Source: an uncultured Roseburia sp. (GTDB taxonomy: Bacteria; Bacillota; Clostridia; Lachnospirales; Lachnospiraceae). Taken from it: a stretch of 13,423 nucleotides of DNA. Within the stretch, counting starts at the first letter, position 1, and each line of letters begins with the position of its first letter. Positions 1 through 8,079 of this stretch are shown here, piece after piece. The stretch lies in contig CANODN010000026.1 of NCBI GenBank assembly GCA_947564765.1, positions 1 to 13,423 on the forward strand. Reading direction: 5' to 3'. Under the pieces are notes generated by a model. That model did no database searches, was not told the DNA's origin, and was given only the letters and a program-made list of their open reading frames with translations. A program made the translations under genes and the position numbers.

Positions 1-42
1 ATGATAAGCAGACGGAGAATTGAAGCAATTCTAGGCAGTTAA
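1..42 (+). other. possible 3' tail of an upstream reading frame
   Basis: Frame 1 is open from the window edge to a TAA at 40-42 and reads M-I-S-R-R-R-I-E-A-I-L-G-S. It could be the C-terminus of a gene that begins outside the window, or chance. An inverted repeat (AGAATTG, AAG loop, CAATTCT, about 16-32) lies inside it; no T tract follows, so I do not call it a terminator. Confidence 0.2.
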
Positions 43-77
43 AAAACGGATAAAAAGGCAAAATGGATGGAAGATAA

Positions 78-1757
78 ATGCATTGCACTGAGGCAGTATA
101 TTCCAACAATTATTATGATATCATCGGAAGTATATCCGGTTCCGCACCGGCAGTGGAAAATTTGTGTGAGCAGAACATTGCAAACCGGTATACCGTATAT
201 TATCTGAACAGAGATGAAGTGCCTCCTTTGTCAGTAGGTACATATAAATATATCAATATTCCCAAATGCTATACCATACTGGATCAGAGCGCATTGGAGG
301 CCAGCGGTATCACCAGAGTGCAGACACAGCGGAATCTGGAGCTGTTTGGGGATGGTATTTTGATTGGCTTTCTGGATACGGGCATTCAGTACGAAAACGA
401 AGCCTTCCGCAATACCGATGGCAGCAGCAGGATTGTCTCAATCTGGGATCAGAGCATAGATACCGGGCCGCATCCGGAAGGCTTTATTTACGGAACCGAA
501 TACACAAAAGAAGAACTTGATTTTGCCCTGCAGCAGGAGAATCCAAGGGAATTTGTGCCCCAGACAGACGAAGTAGGCCATGGGACGATGCTGGCTGCCA
601 TTGCGGCAGGAAGCGAGGATATCCGGAATGATTTTATCGGGGCAGCGCCTTATGCCGATATTGCAATGGTAAAGCTAAAACCGGCCAAACAGTATCTGCG
701 GGATTTTTATTATATTAAAGACGGCGCGATAGCCTATCAGGAAAATGATATTTTTGCCGCTATTGATTATTTGAATAAATTGGCGGATAAGCGGGGAGAA
801 CCGCTGGTGTTATGTATCGGACTGGGAACGAACCAGGGGCACAGAGGCAGCGGCGGCAGACTGACCTCTTATCTGGATGATATTGCCGCTATGTACCGCA
901 GGGCAGTCTGCATTGCAGTGGGAGACGAGGCCAATGCCAGGCATCATTACTACGGCGGTGTTTCTGACAATAATTCGGACCGGGTGGAGATCAATGTTAC
1001 CGAGGATATGAAGGGATTTATCGTAGAATTGTGGGGACATTCCTCAGAGCTGTTTGCCATTTCTTTAACTTCACCAACAGGAGAGGTTTTGCAGCGGGTT
1101 GCCGTTTGGAACGGACAGCAGCAAAAACAGCATTTTCTGTTGGAAAATACCCATGTGATTATTGATTATCAGCTGGGCTCCGAACGAAGCAGAGAACAGC
1201 TGATCCATATTGATTTTGAAAATCCGGTCAGGGGACTTTGGATGATTGAGGTGTTTCCTTACCGGATTTCTGACGGGAATTTTAATATGTATCTGCCTAT
1301 TTCCGATTTTCTGGAGCATGATGTTTATTTTGTCCGTTCCAATCCGGATACGACGATTACCGTACCCTCCAGTGCAAAAATCCCTATGGCAGTGGGCGGA
1401 TATAATGGGATTACAAACGGCGTTTATCTGGAATCCGGCAGAGGCTATACAACAGACGGCAATATTAAGCCGGATTATGTGGCTCCTGCCGTGAATGTGT
1501 CGACCAAAAACCAGTTTGGACAAATGGACCGTATGACGGGAACCTGCGCATCGGTAGCGATTGCGGCGGGAGCTTCTGCGCTTTTAATGGAATGGAATAT
1601 TTCTTATATGGATAACCGGACTGTCAATTCCATTGAGCTTCGCAATCAGATCATAAACGGCGCATTGAAGATTCCCAACCAGCTGTTTCCCAATCGGGAG
1701 GAAGGCTACGGACGGCTGGATATTTATCAGAGTATTTTGAATATGCGGAATTTGTAG
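78..1757 (+). CDS. S8 family (subtilisin-like, Csp-type) peptidase homologue, probable pseudoprotease
   Basis: This 559-residue protein has the layout of clostridial Csp proteins: an N-terminal prosegment of about 90 residues (VPPLS near 48, IPKCYT near 61), then a subtilase domain carrying the long insert typical of the group (about 290-440). The catalytic Asp is D100 (FLDTG) and the His is H168 (GHGT). The nucleophile position in the GTS motif is Cys (C490, codon TGC 1545-1547), and the oxyanion Asn of the usual GNE motif is Asp (D283, codon GAC 924-926). No signal peptide or membrane segment is visible. The start is fixed by an in-frame TAA at 75-77 directly before the ATG; GGAAG at 69-73 is a weak ribosome binding site. 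Csp proteins act in spore germination: CspB cleaves pro-SleC, and CspC and CspA are inactive relatives. A germination or regulatory role here is inferred from family only, as no sleC or spore gene is adjacent. Confidence 0.88.
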   Translation: MHCTEAVYSNNYYDIIGSISGSAPAVENLCEQNIANRYTVYYLNRDEVPPLSVGTYKYINIPKCYTILDQSALEASGITRVQTQRNLELFGDGILIGFLDTGIQYENEAFRNTDGSSRIVSIWDQSIDTGPHPEGFIYGTEYTKEELDFALQQENPREFVPQTDEVGHGTMLAAIAAGSEDIRNDFIGAAPYADIAMVKLKPAKQYLRDFYYIKDGAIAYQENDIFAAIDYLNKLADKRGEPLVLCIGLGTNQGHRGSGGRLTSYLDDIAAMYRRAVCIAVGDEANARHHYYGGVSDNNSDRVEINVTEDMKGFIVELWGHSSELFAISLTSPTGEVLQRVAVWNGQQQKQHFLLENTHVIIDYQLGSERSREQLIHIDFENPVRGLWMIEVFPYRISDGNFNMYLPISDFLEHDVYFVRSNPDTTITVPSSAKIPMAVGGYNGITNGVYLESGRGYTTDGNIKPDYVAPAVNVSTKNQFGQMDRMTGTCASVAIAAGASALLMEWNISYMDNRTVNSIELRNQIINGALKIPNQLFPNREEGYGRLDIYQSILNMRNL

Positions 1758-1764
1758 AAAACAG

Positions 1765-1793
1765 TTGACAAATATTTTTTACAGGTGTACAAT
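1765..1793 (+). promoter_or_regulatory. sigma-A promoter for the asnB-gltBD operon
   Basis: A perfect -35 box TTGACA (1765-1770) and a near-perfect -10 box TACAAT (1788-1793) are separated by 17 bases. Transcription would start at about 1800, so the RNA runs straight into the hairpin-plus-U-tract at 1819-1863 before reaching asnB. No comparable promoter fits between that terminator and asnB, so this is the likely operon promoter. Confidence 0.8.
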
Positions 1794-1809
1794 GCAGAAA
1801 ATATAAAAC

Positions 1810-1827
1810 AAAGGCAAAGGCGCCTTT
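1810..1827 (+). promoter_or_regulatory. candidate antiterminator hairpin with ANTAR-type hexaloop
   Basis: AAAGGC (1810-1815) pairs with GCCTTT (1822-1827) to give a perfect 6-bp stem closing a six-base loop, AAAGGC (1816-1821). A at loop position 1 and G at position 4 match the known ANTAR target signature (hexaloop AxxGxx). The hairpin uses bases 1819-1827, which are also the lower 5' arm of the terminator, so the two folds exclude each other. The usual ANTAR target has two such hairpins; I could not find the first one upstream, which lowers confidence. Confidence 0.45.
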
Positions 1828-1863
1828 CATGTATCGTTGATACGTGAAGGGTGTCTTTTTTTT
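1819..1863 (+). terminator. intrinsic terminator / attenuator before asnB
   Basis: The 5' arm 1819-1835 pairs over all 17 positions (five as G-U) with the 3' arm 1839-1855, around a GTT loop, and is followed by eight T (1856-1863). It ends 46 bases before the asnB start and lies after the 1765-1793 promoter. It can serve as the terminator of the S8 gene and also as an attenuator of asnB-gltBD. Confidence 0.85.
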
Positions 1864-1909
1864 CGCACATTAAGCCAAACAAAAGTCAGATCATACGGAG
1901 GTGCAGTTT

Positions 1910-3490
1910 ATGTGTTCAATTATGGGATATTGCGGAAGCGGCGCAGACAGGGAAAAATTTCAGGAATGTTTTTGTAAAACAGCCTCAAGGGGGCCGGACG
2001 ATGAGCGTATTGTGGATACCGGAAACGGTCTGTTGGGATTTCAGAGGCTTTCCATTATGGGACTTACCCCGGAGGGCATGCAGCCGTTTTTCAGGAATGG
2101 AAATTACGTGGTGTGTAACGGAGAAATTTACGGCTTTGAAAAGATCAAAAAGGAGCTTTCTGCAGAGTATACATTCCAGAGCGATTCCGACTGCGAAATT
2201 CTGCTGCCGATGTATGAAAAATGCGGTACGGATATGTTTGCAATGCTGGATGCGGAATTTGCATGCATTCTTTATGACGGAAGTACAAAGGAGTATATCG
2301 CAGCGAGAGATCCTATCGGAATCCGGCCGCTCTATTACGGATATGACAAAAAAGGCGTCATCGTGTTTGCCAGCGAGGCAAAGAACCTGACCGGACTGTG
2401 TGAAAGGATTCGGCCGTTTCCGCCGGGACATTATTACAAAGAAGGCGCATTTATCTGTTACTGTGATATTGCCGGGACGGATGCCGTTTGTGGGGATGAG
2501 GTTGAGCTGATCTGTAAAAACATACATGACAAATTAATTGCCGGAGTGGAAAAACGGCTGGTGTCAGATTCCAAAGTCGGATTTTTGCTTTCCGGAGGAC
2601 TGGATTCGTCTCTTGTCTGTGCAATAGCCGCAGAAAAAAGCAGCAAGCCCATCCGTACCTTTGCCATAGGCATGGAAACAGATGCCATAGATTTGAAATA
2701 CGCCAGACAGACGGCCGATTATATCGGCAGCGAGCATACGGAGGTAATTATAACAAAGGAGGATGTGCTGTCGTCATTGGAGGAAGTGATTTATCTTCTT
2801 GGCACCTATGATATTACAACCATTCGTGCCAGCATCGGCATGTATCTTGTCTGTAAGGCGATTCATGAAACAACGGATATCCGCGTGCTCTTAACGGGAG
2901 AAATTTCCGATGAGCTGTTTGGCTATAAATATACGGATTTTGCACCGTCGGCAGAAGAATTTCAAAAAGAATCCCAAAAAAGAATCCGGGAATTACATAT
3001 GTATGATGTGCTGCGGGCCGACCGGTGTATTTCCGTCAACTCGTTAGAGGCAAGAGTGCCCTTCGGTGATCTTGATTTTGTAAAATATGTAATGTCTGTA
3101 GATCCGCAGAAAAAGATGAATACCTACGGAAAAGGAAAATATCTTCTCCGTCATGCCTTTGAACAGGATGCATGCCTTCCTCCGGAAATTCTGTGGCGTG
3201 AAAAAGCAGCTTTTTCCGATGCCGTGGGACATTCCATGGTAGATGATTTAAAGGAATATGCAGAAACGGTTTATACAGATACAGAATTTGAAGAGAAGCG
3301 ACAGAAATATTCCCATGCCCGTCCATTTACAAAGGAATCCCTGCTGTATCGGGAAATTTTTGAAAAATATTATCTGGGCCAGAGTGAAATGATTGTGGAT
3401 TTCTGGATGCCGAATAAGGAGTGGGAGGGCTGTAATGTAAAGGACCCCTCCGCCAGAGTATTGTCCAACTATGGAGACAGTGGAAAGTAA
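1910..3490 (+). CDS. asnB: asparagine synthetase B, glutamine-hydrolysing
   Basis: This 526-residue cytosolic enzyme converts aspartate, ATP and glutamine to asparagine, AMP, PPi and glutamate. I start it at ATG 1910, which puts the nucleophile at Cys2 (MCSIMGYCG) and places GGAGG (1897-1901) 8 bases upstream; the in-frame GTG at 1901 overlaps that site and would bury the cysteine. The glutaminase domain (about 2-190) shows SRGPDD (27-31), R46, NGE (70-72) and SDSD (91-94). The synthetase domain carries the ATP pyrophosphatase loop SGGLDSS (228-234), then GEISDE, SLEARVPFGDLDFV and a C-terminal SARVLSNYG. Length matches the family (about 520-555). It is first in an operon with gltB, 37 bases away, and sits behind the attenuator. 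Confidence 0.96.
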   Translation: MCSIMGYCGSGADREKFQECFCKTASRGPDDERIVDTGNGLLGFQRLSIMGLTPEGMQPFFRNGNYVVCNGEIYGFEKIKKELSAEYTFQSDSDCEILLPMYEKCGTDMFAMLDAEFACILYDGSTKEYIAARDPIGIRPLYYGYDKKGVIVFASEAKNLTGLCERIRPFPPGHYYKEGAFICYCDIAGTDAVCGDEVELICKNIHDKLIAGVEKRLVSDSKVGFLLSGGLDSSLVCAIAAEKSSKPIRTFAIGMETDAIDLKYARQTADYIGSEHTEVIITKEDVLSSLEEVIYLLGTYDITTIRASIGMYLVCKAIHETTDIRVLLTGEISDELFGYKYTDFAPSAEEFQKESQKRIRELHMYDVLRADRCISVNSLEARVPFGDLDFVKYVMSVDPQKKMNTYGKGKYLLRHAFEQDACLPPEILWREKAAFSDAVGHSMVDDLKEYAETVYTDTEFEEKRQKYSHARPFTKESLLYREIFEKYYLGQSEMIVDFWMPNKEWEGCNVKDPSARVLSNYGDSGK

Positions 3491-3527
3491 AAAACGCGCA
3501 ATAATGCAGAAAGGAGAAAATTGTGTT

Positions 3528-6500
3528 ATGAATAGAGAAGTGGAAAACAGAGGCCTGTACCGGAGTGTGTTTGAGCACGATAACTGCGGTATCGGTGCAG
3601 TGGTCAACAGTAAGGGTATCAAAAGCCATAAAACAGTAGAAAATGCTTTGAAGATCGTAGAAAACTTAGAACACAGGGCCGGAAAGGATGCAGAGGGAAA
3701 GACGGGAGACGGCGTGGGAATCCTCCTTCAGATTTCCCATAAATTTTTCAAAAAGGTATGTGAAAAAGAAGGCATTTTATTGGGAGAGGAGCGGGAATAC
3801 GGAATTGCCCAGTTTTTCTTTCCTCAGGATGAGCTGCAGTGCAATCAGGCCAAGAAAATGTTTGAAATCATTGTGGAAAAGGAAGGCTTAGAGCTTTTGG
3901 GGTTCCGGGAGGTGCCGGTGCATCCGGAGGTGCTGGGACACAAGGCAAGGGAATGTATGCCCCATATCGTTCAGGCATTTATAAAGAAACCGGAGCATAT
4001 AAACAAAGGCCTGGAATTTGACCGGAAATTATACATTGCCCGCAGAATATTTGAACAGAGCAATGACAACACCTATGTGGTGTCTATGTCCAGTAGGACG
4101 ATTGTTTATAAGGGCATGTTTCTGGTGGGACAGCTTAGGACCTTTTTTGAAGATCTGTGGGACGTTGATTATGAATCAGCCATTGCATTGGTGCACTCCA
4201 GATTCAGCACCAACACAAACCCCAGCTGGGAACGGGCGCATCCCAACCGTTTTATGGTTCACAACGGAGAGATCAATACCATTCGGGGCAATGCAGACAA
4301 AATGCTGGCAAGGGAAGAAACCATGGAATCCGGCTATTTAAAAGGAGAGCTGCATAAAGTGCTTCCGGTGGTAGATACCAGAGGTTCCGATTCCGCTATG
4401 CTGGATAATACGCTGGAATTTCTCGTTATGAGCGGTATGGAGCTTCCCCTGGCGGTTATGATCACCATACCGGAGCCATGGAGCAGAAACAAAACCATTT
4501 CCCAGGACGAACGGGATTTTTACCAGTATTATGCGACGATGATGGAGCCCTGGGACGGACCGGCTTCGATCATATTTTCCGACGGAGACGTTATGGGAGC
4601 CGTATTGGACCGTAACGGTCTGCGTCCCTCCCGTTACTATGTCATGAAAAACGGAGATCTGATTTTATCTTCCGAAGTAGGCGTACTGGAAGTCCCGGAG
4701 GAGGAAATTATATTGAAGGAGCGGCTTCATCCGGGCAAAATGCTTCTTGTGGATACGGTTTCGGGCAAAATTCTCTGGGATGATGACTTGAAACAGATTT
4801 ATACCTCCAAACAGCCTTACGGCGAATGGTTAGACGGCAATTTGGTGGAATTAAAGGATCTGAAAATCCCCAATGTTTGTGTGGAGGAGTATGACGAGGT
4901 AAAACGCAAGCAGCTCCAGAAAGCCTTTGGATATACCTACGAGGAATACAAAAATTCCATTCGAAACATGGCGTTAAACGGAAGCGAGGCGATTGCAGCC
5001 ATGGGTGTGGATACGCCTCTTGCCGTATTGTCAGAGAAAAAAAGACCGTTGTTTGATTACTTTAAACAGCTGTTTGCACAGGTGACGAATCCGCCCATTG
5101 ATGCTATCCGGGAAGAAATCGTAACCTGTACGACGATATATGCTGGTAAAAAAGGAAATCTGTTAGAAGAAACGGCAGATAACTGCCGGGTGTTAAAGAT
5201 CAACAATCCGATTCTGACCAATACCGATATGCTAAAAATCAAGGAAATGAAAAAGGAAGGCTTTCAGGTTGCCGTTGTGCCGATTACCTATTACAAGAGC
5301 ACAAAGCTGGAACGGGCAATCGAGAGGCTTTTTGTGGAAGTGGATAAAGCATACAAGGATGGTGCGGATATTCTTGTGCTGTCAGACCGGGACGTAGATG
5401 AGAACCATGTGCCGATTCCCTCTCTTCTGGCAGTGTCGGCCGTGCATCAGCATTTGGTCAATACCAAGAAACAGACGTCTTTGGCATTGATCTTAGAATC
5501 CGGAGAACCGAGAGAGGTGCATCATTTTGCAACATTACTGGGATATGGGGCCTGTGCCGTAAATCCCTATCTCGCACTGGATACCATTCGGGAGCTGATT
5601 GATGAAAAGCTGCTTGCAAAGGATTATTATGCGGCGGTGGATGACTATAACGCCGCCGTACTCCACGGCATTGTAAAAATTGCGTCGAAAATGGGAATTT
5701 CCACGATTCAGTCCTACCAGGGGGCGAAAATTTTTGAGGCGATCGGTATTTCGAAAGAAGTGATTGACACTTATTTTTCCGGAACCATCAGCCGTGTAGG
5801 CGGTATTACCATAGAGGATATTGCAAAGCAGGTGGACGAATACCATTCCAAAGCCTTCGATCCCCTGGGACTGGAAACAGATCTGACCTTGGAAAGTCTT
5901 GGAAAACATAAAAACAGGGCACAGGGGGAGGCGCACCGCTATAATCCGAAAACGATTCATCTGCTGCAGCAGTCTGCCTGGACCGGAAATTATCGTTTAT
6001 TCAAAGAATACACCAGACAGATCGACAAGGAGCAGAGCGGATATCTGCGGAGCCTTCTGGACTTTAAATATGCCGAAGGCGAAATTCCTTTAGAGGAAGT
6101 GGAGAGCGTTGAAGAAATTGTCAAACGCTTTAAGACAGGCGCGATGTCTTATGGTTCGATTTCCAAGGAAGCCCATGAGACGCTGGCCATTGCCATGAAT
6201 CATCTTCACGGGAAATCCAATACCGGCGAGGGCGGAGAAAGCGATGACCGTCTGGATTCTGCAGGAACGAAGGATGACAGATGCTCGGCGATTAAGCAGG
6301 TGGCCTCCGGACGGTTTGGCGTTACCAGCCGTTACTTAGTCAGCGCCGATGAAATACAGATTAAAATGGCCCAGGGTGCAAAGCCCGGCGAGGGCGGACA
6401 TCTTCCGGCCAGAAAGGTATATCCATGGATTGCCAAAACGAGACATTCCACGCCGGGGGTAAGTTTAATTTCACCGCCGCCGCATCATGATATTTATTCC

Positions 6501-8075
6501 ATTGAGGATCTGGCCCAGTTGATTTACGATTTGAAAAATGCCAATAAATATGCACAGATTTCGGTAAAATTAGTTTCTGAGGCGGGCGTGGGCACCGTAG
6601 CGGCAGGCGTGGCAAAGGCAGGTGCGCAGGTTGTATTGATTTCCGGTTACGATGGCGGTACTGGGGCCGCGCCGGAAAGCTCAATTCATAATGCAGGTCT
6701 TCCCTGGGAATTAGGTCTTGCAGAGACACACCAGACGCTTTTGCAAAACGGACTTCGGAACCGCGTAAAAATAGAGACAGACGGAAAGTTGATGAGCGGA
6801 AGGGACGTAGCGATTGCAGCGCTTCTGGGCGCAGAGGAATTTGGATTTGCCACGGCTCCTCTTGTGACTATGGGATGCGTCATGATGCGTGTCTGCAATT
6901 TGGATACCTGTCCGGTGGGAATTGCAACGCAAAATCCCACACTGCGGAAACGTTTTAAAGGGAAACCGGAATATGTGGAGAATTTTATGCGTTTTATTGC
7001 AAGGGAGCTTCGGGAATATATGGCGAAGCTTGGGATTCGTACCGTAGATGAGATGATCGGAAGAAGCGATCTGTTAACGGTAAAAGAAGATGCCGCGTCT
7101 CCCATGGCAGGAAAAATGGATTTGAGTGAGATCCTGTATCATCCGGCAGAAGGAAACAGTGAAAATATCCGTTTTTATTCCTCCAAAGCCTATGATTTTA
7201 AACTGGAGCAGACACTGGATGAGAAGGTGCTTTTAAAGAAACTTGGCTCCTGTGTGGAGAAAGGAAAAAAGGCCGTACTGGATGTAAAGGTGAACAATAC
7301 AGACCGTTCCTTCGGTACGATTTTAGGTGCACAGATCACACGCTGCCATAAAGAAGGACTGCCGGAGGATACCATTACCGTACATGCAAACGGAGCCGGC
7401 GGCCAGAGCTTCGGCGCGTTTATTCCGAAGGGACTGACCATTACCTTAAGCGGTGATACGAATGATTATTACGGCAAAGGGCTTTCTGGAGGCAAGCTGA
7501 TTATTTATCCGCCGAAAAACAGAGGCTATAAGGCCGAGGAGAATATTATTGTGGGAAATGTGGCTCTTTACGGCGCAACAAGCGGGAAAGTATATATCAA
7601 CGGCGTGGCGGGCGAACGGTTTGCAGTCCGCAATTCAGGAGCACACGCCGTAGTAGAGGGCGTCGGAGAGCATGGATGCGAATATATGACCGGCGGTATC
7701 GTTGTGGTACTGGGAAAGACCGGGAAAAACTTTGCGGCAGGCATGAGCGGCGGGATTGCCTATGTATTGGATGAAGACAGTCACCTGTACCGCAATCTGA
7801 ACAAAGATATGGTTTCCATTGAAAAGGTGGAAAACAAATATGATATTCAGGCTTTAAAAAGTATGATTGAGGAGCATACAGCATATACCGGTTCCTGGCG
7901 CGGAAAACAGGTGTTAGAGCAGTTTGCGGAATATCTGCCGAAGTTTAAGAAAATCATTCCCCATGATTATAAGAAAATGATTGCCCTTTCTGCAAAATGG
8001 GAGGAAAAGGGAATGAGCAGCGAGCAGGCGCAGATGGAGGCCTTTCATGAAAGCTTTCAAATGAGAGAGGAGTAG
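3528..8075 (+). CDS. gltB: glutamate synthase, large (alpha) subunit
   Basis: GltB makes two glutamates from glutamine and 2-oxoglutarate; ammonia released in the glutaminase domain is channelled to an FMN / 3Fe-4S synthase domain, with electrons from GltD. The ATG at 3528 follows AAGGAG (3511-3516) and gives 1515 residues with a 19-residue propeptide before the nucleophile Cys20 (HDNCGIG). An in-frame ATG at 3471 lies inside asnB and has no ribosome binding site. Domains in order: class II amidotransferase (about 20-420; HSRFSTNT, HNGEINT), central domain (about 480-770), FMN domain (about 830-1200; GAMSYGSISKEAHETL, KPGEGGHLP, SGYDGGTGAAP), 3Fe-4S cysteines C1117-x5-C1123-x4-C1128 followed by PVGIATQ, and the C-terminal GXGXG helix domain (from about 1280; GAGGQSFGAF). 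All key motifs are intact. gltD follows 4 bases later. Confidence 0.97.
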   Translation: MNREVENRGLYRSVFEHDNCGIGAVVNSKGIKSHKTVENALKIVENLEHRAGKDAEGKTGDGVGILLQISHKFFKKVCEKEGILLGEEREYGIAQFFFPQDELQCNQAKKMFEIIVEKEGLELLGFREVPVHPEVLGHKARECMPHIVQAFIKKPEHINKGLEFDRKLYIARRIFEQSNDNTYVVSMSSRTIVYKGMFLVGQLRTFFEDLWDVDYESAIALVHSRFSTNTNPSWERAHPNRFMVHNGEINTIRGNADKMLAREETMESGYLKGELHKVLPVVDTRGSDSAMLDNTLEFLVMSGMELPLAVMITIPEPWSRNKTISQDERDFYQYYATMMEPWDGPASIIFSDGDVMGAVLDRNGLRPSRYYVMKNGDLILSSEVGVLEVPEEEIILKERLHPGKMLLVDTVSGKILWDDDLKQIYTSKQPYGEWLDGNLVELKDLKIPNVCVEEYDEVKRKQLQKAFGYTYEEYKNSIRNMALNGSEAIAAMGVDTPLAVLSEKKRPLFDYFKQLFAQVTNPPIDAIREEIVTCTTIYAGKKGNLLEETADNCRVLKINNPILTNTDMLKIKEMKKEGFQVAVVPITYYKSTKLERAIERLFVEVDKAYKDGADILVLSDRDVDENHVPIPSLLAVSAVHQHLVNTKKQTSLALILESGEPREVHHFATLLGYGACAVNPYLALDTIRELIDEKLLAKDYYAAVDDYNAAVLHGIVKIASKMGISTIQSYQGAKIFEAIGISKEVIDTYFSGTISRVGGITIEDIAKQVDEYHSKAFDPLGLETDLTLESLGKHKNRAQGEAHRYNPKTIHLLQQSAWTGNYRLFKEYTRQIDKEQSGYLRSLLDFKYAEGEIPLEEVESVEEIVKRFKTGAMSYGSISKEAHETLAIAMNHLHGKSNTGEGGESDDRLDSAGTKDDRCSAIKQVASGRFGVTSRYLVSADEIQIKMAQGAKPGEGGHLPARKVYPWIAKTRHSTPGVSLISPPPHHDIYSIEDLAQLIYDLKNANKYAQISVKLVSEAGVGTVAAGVAKAGAQVVLISGYDGGTGAAPESSIHNAGLPWELGLAETHQTLLQNGLRNRVKIETDGKLMSGRDVAIAALLGAEEFGFATAPLVTMGCVMMRVCNLDTCPVGIATQNPTLRKRFKGKPEYVENFMRFIARELREYMAKLGIRTVDEMIGRSDLLTVKEDAASPMAGKMDLSEILYHPAEGNSENIRFYSSKAYDFKLEQTLDEKVLLKKLGSCVEKGKKAVLDVKVNNTDRSFGTILGAQITRCHKEGLPEDTITVHANGAGGQSFGAFIPKGLTITLSGDTNDYYGKGLSGGKLIIYPPKNRGYKAEENIIVGNVALYGATSGKVYINGVAGERFAVRNSGAHAVVEGVGEHGCEYMTGGIVVVLGKTGKNFAAGMSGGIAYVLDEDSHLYRNLNKDMVSIEKVENKYDIQALKSMIEEHTAYTGSWRGKQVLEQFAEYLPKFKKIIPHDYKKMIALSAKWEEKGMSSEQAQMEAFHESFQMREE

Positions 8076-8079
8076 AAAA

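Noticed and set aside
1071..1523. Minus-strand frame opposite the S8 gene
   Set aside because: Reverse-strand shadow of a well-supported gene, with no family resemblance or start signal; the same holds for other antisense frames over asnB, gltB, gltD and carA.
1740..1809. A first ANTAR hexaloop hairpin upstream of the one at 1810
   Set aside because: I tested every AxxGxx six-mer in this stretch and none is flanked by complementary arms; the promoter also leaves only about 10 transcribed bases before 1810.
1800..1909. T-box leader for asnB
   Set aside because: The leader is far too short and has no specifier-loop or T-box sequence.
2900..2930. AsnB GEISDE instead of the common GEGSDE motif
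   Set aside because: From memory, similar clostridial AsnB proteins vary at this position, and the rest of the site is intact, so it is not evidence of loss of function.
3471..3527. Longer gltB start at ATG 3471
   Set aside because: It lies inside asnB with no ribosome binding site; ATG 3528 follows AAGGAG and gives a normal short propeptide before Cys20.
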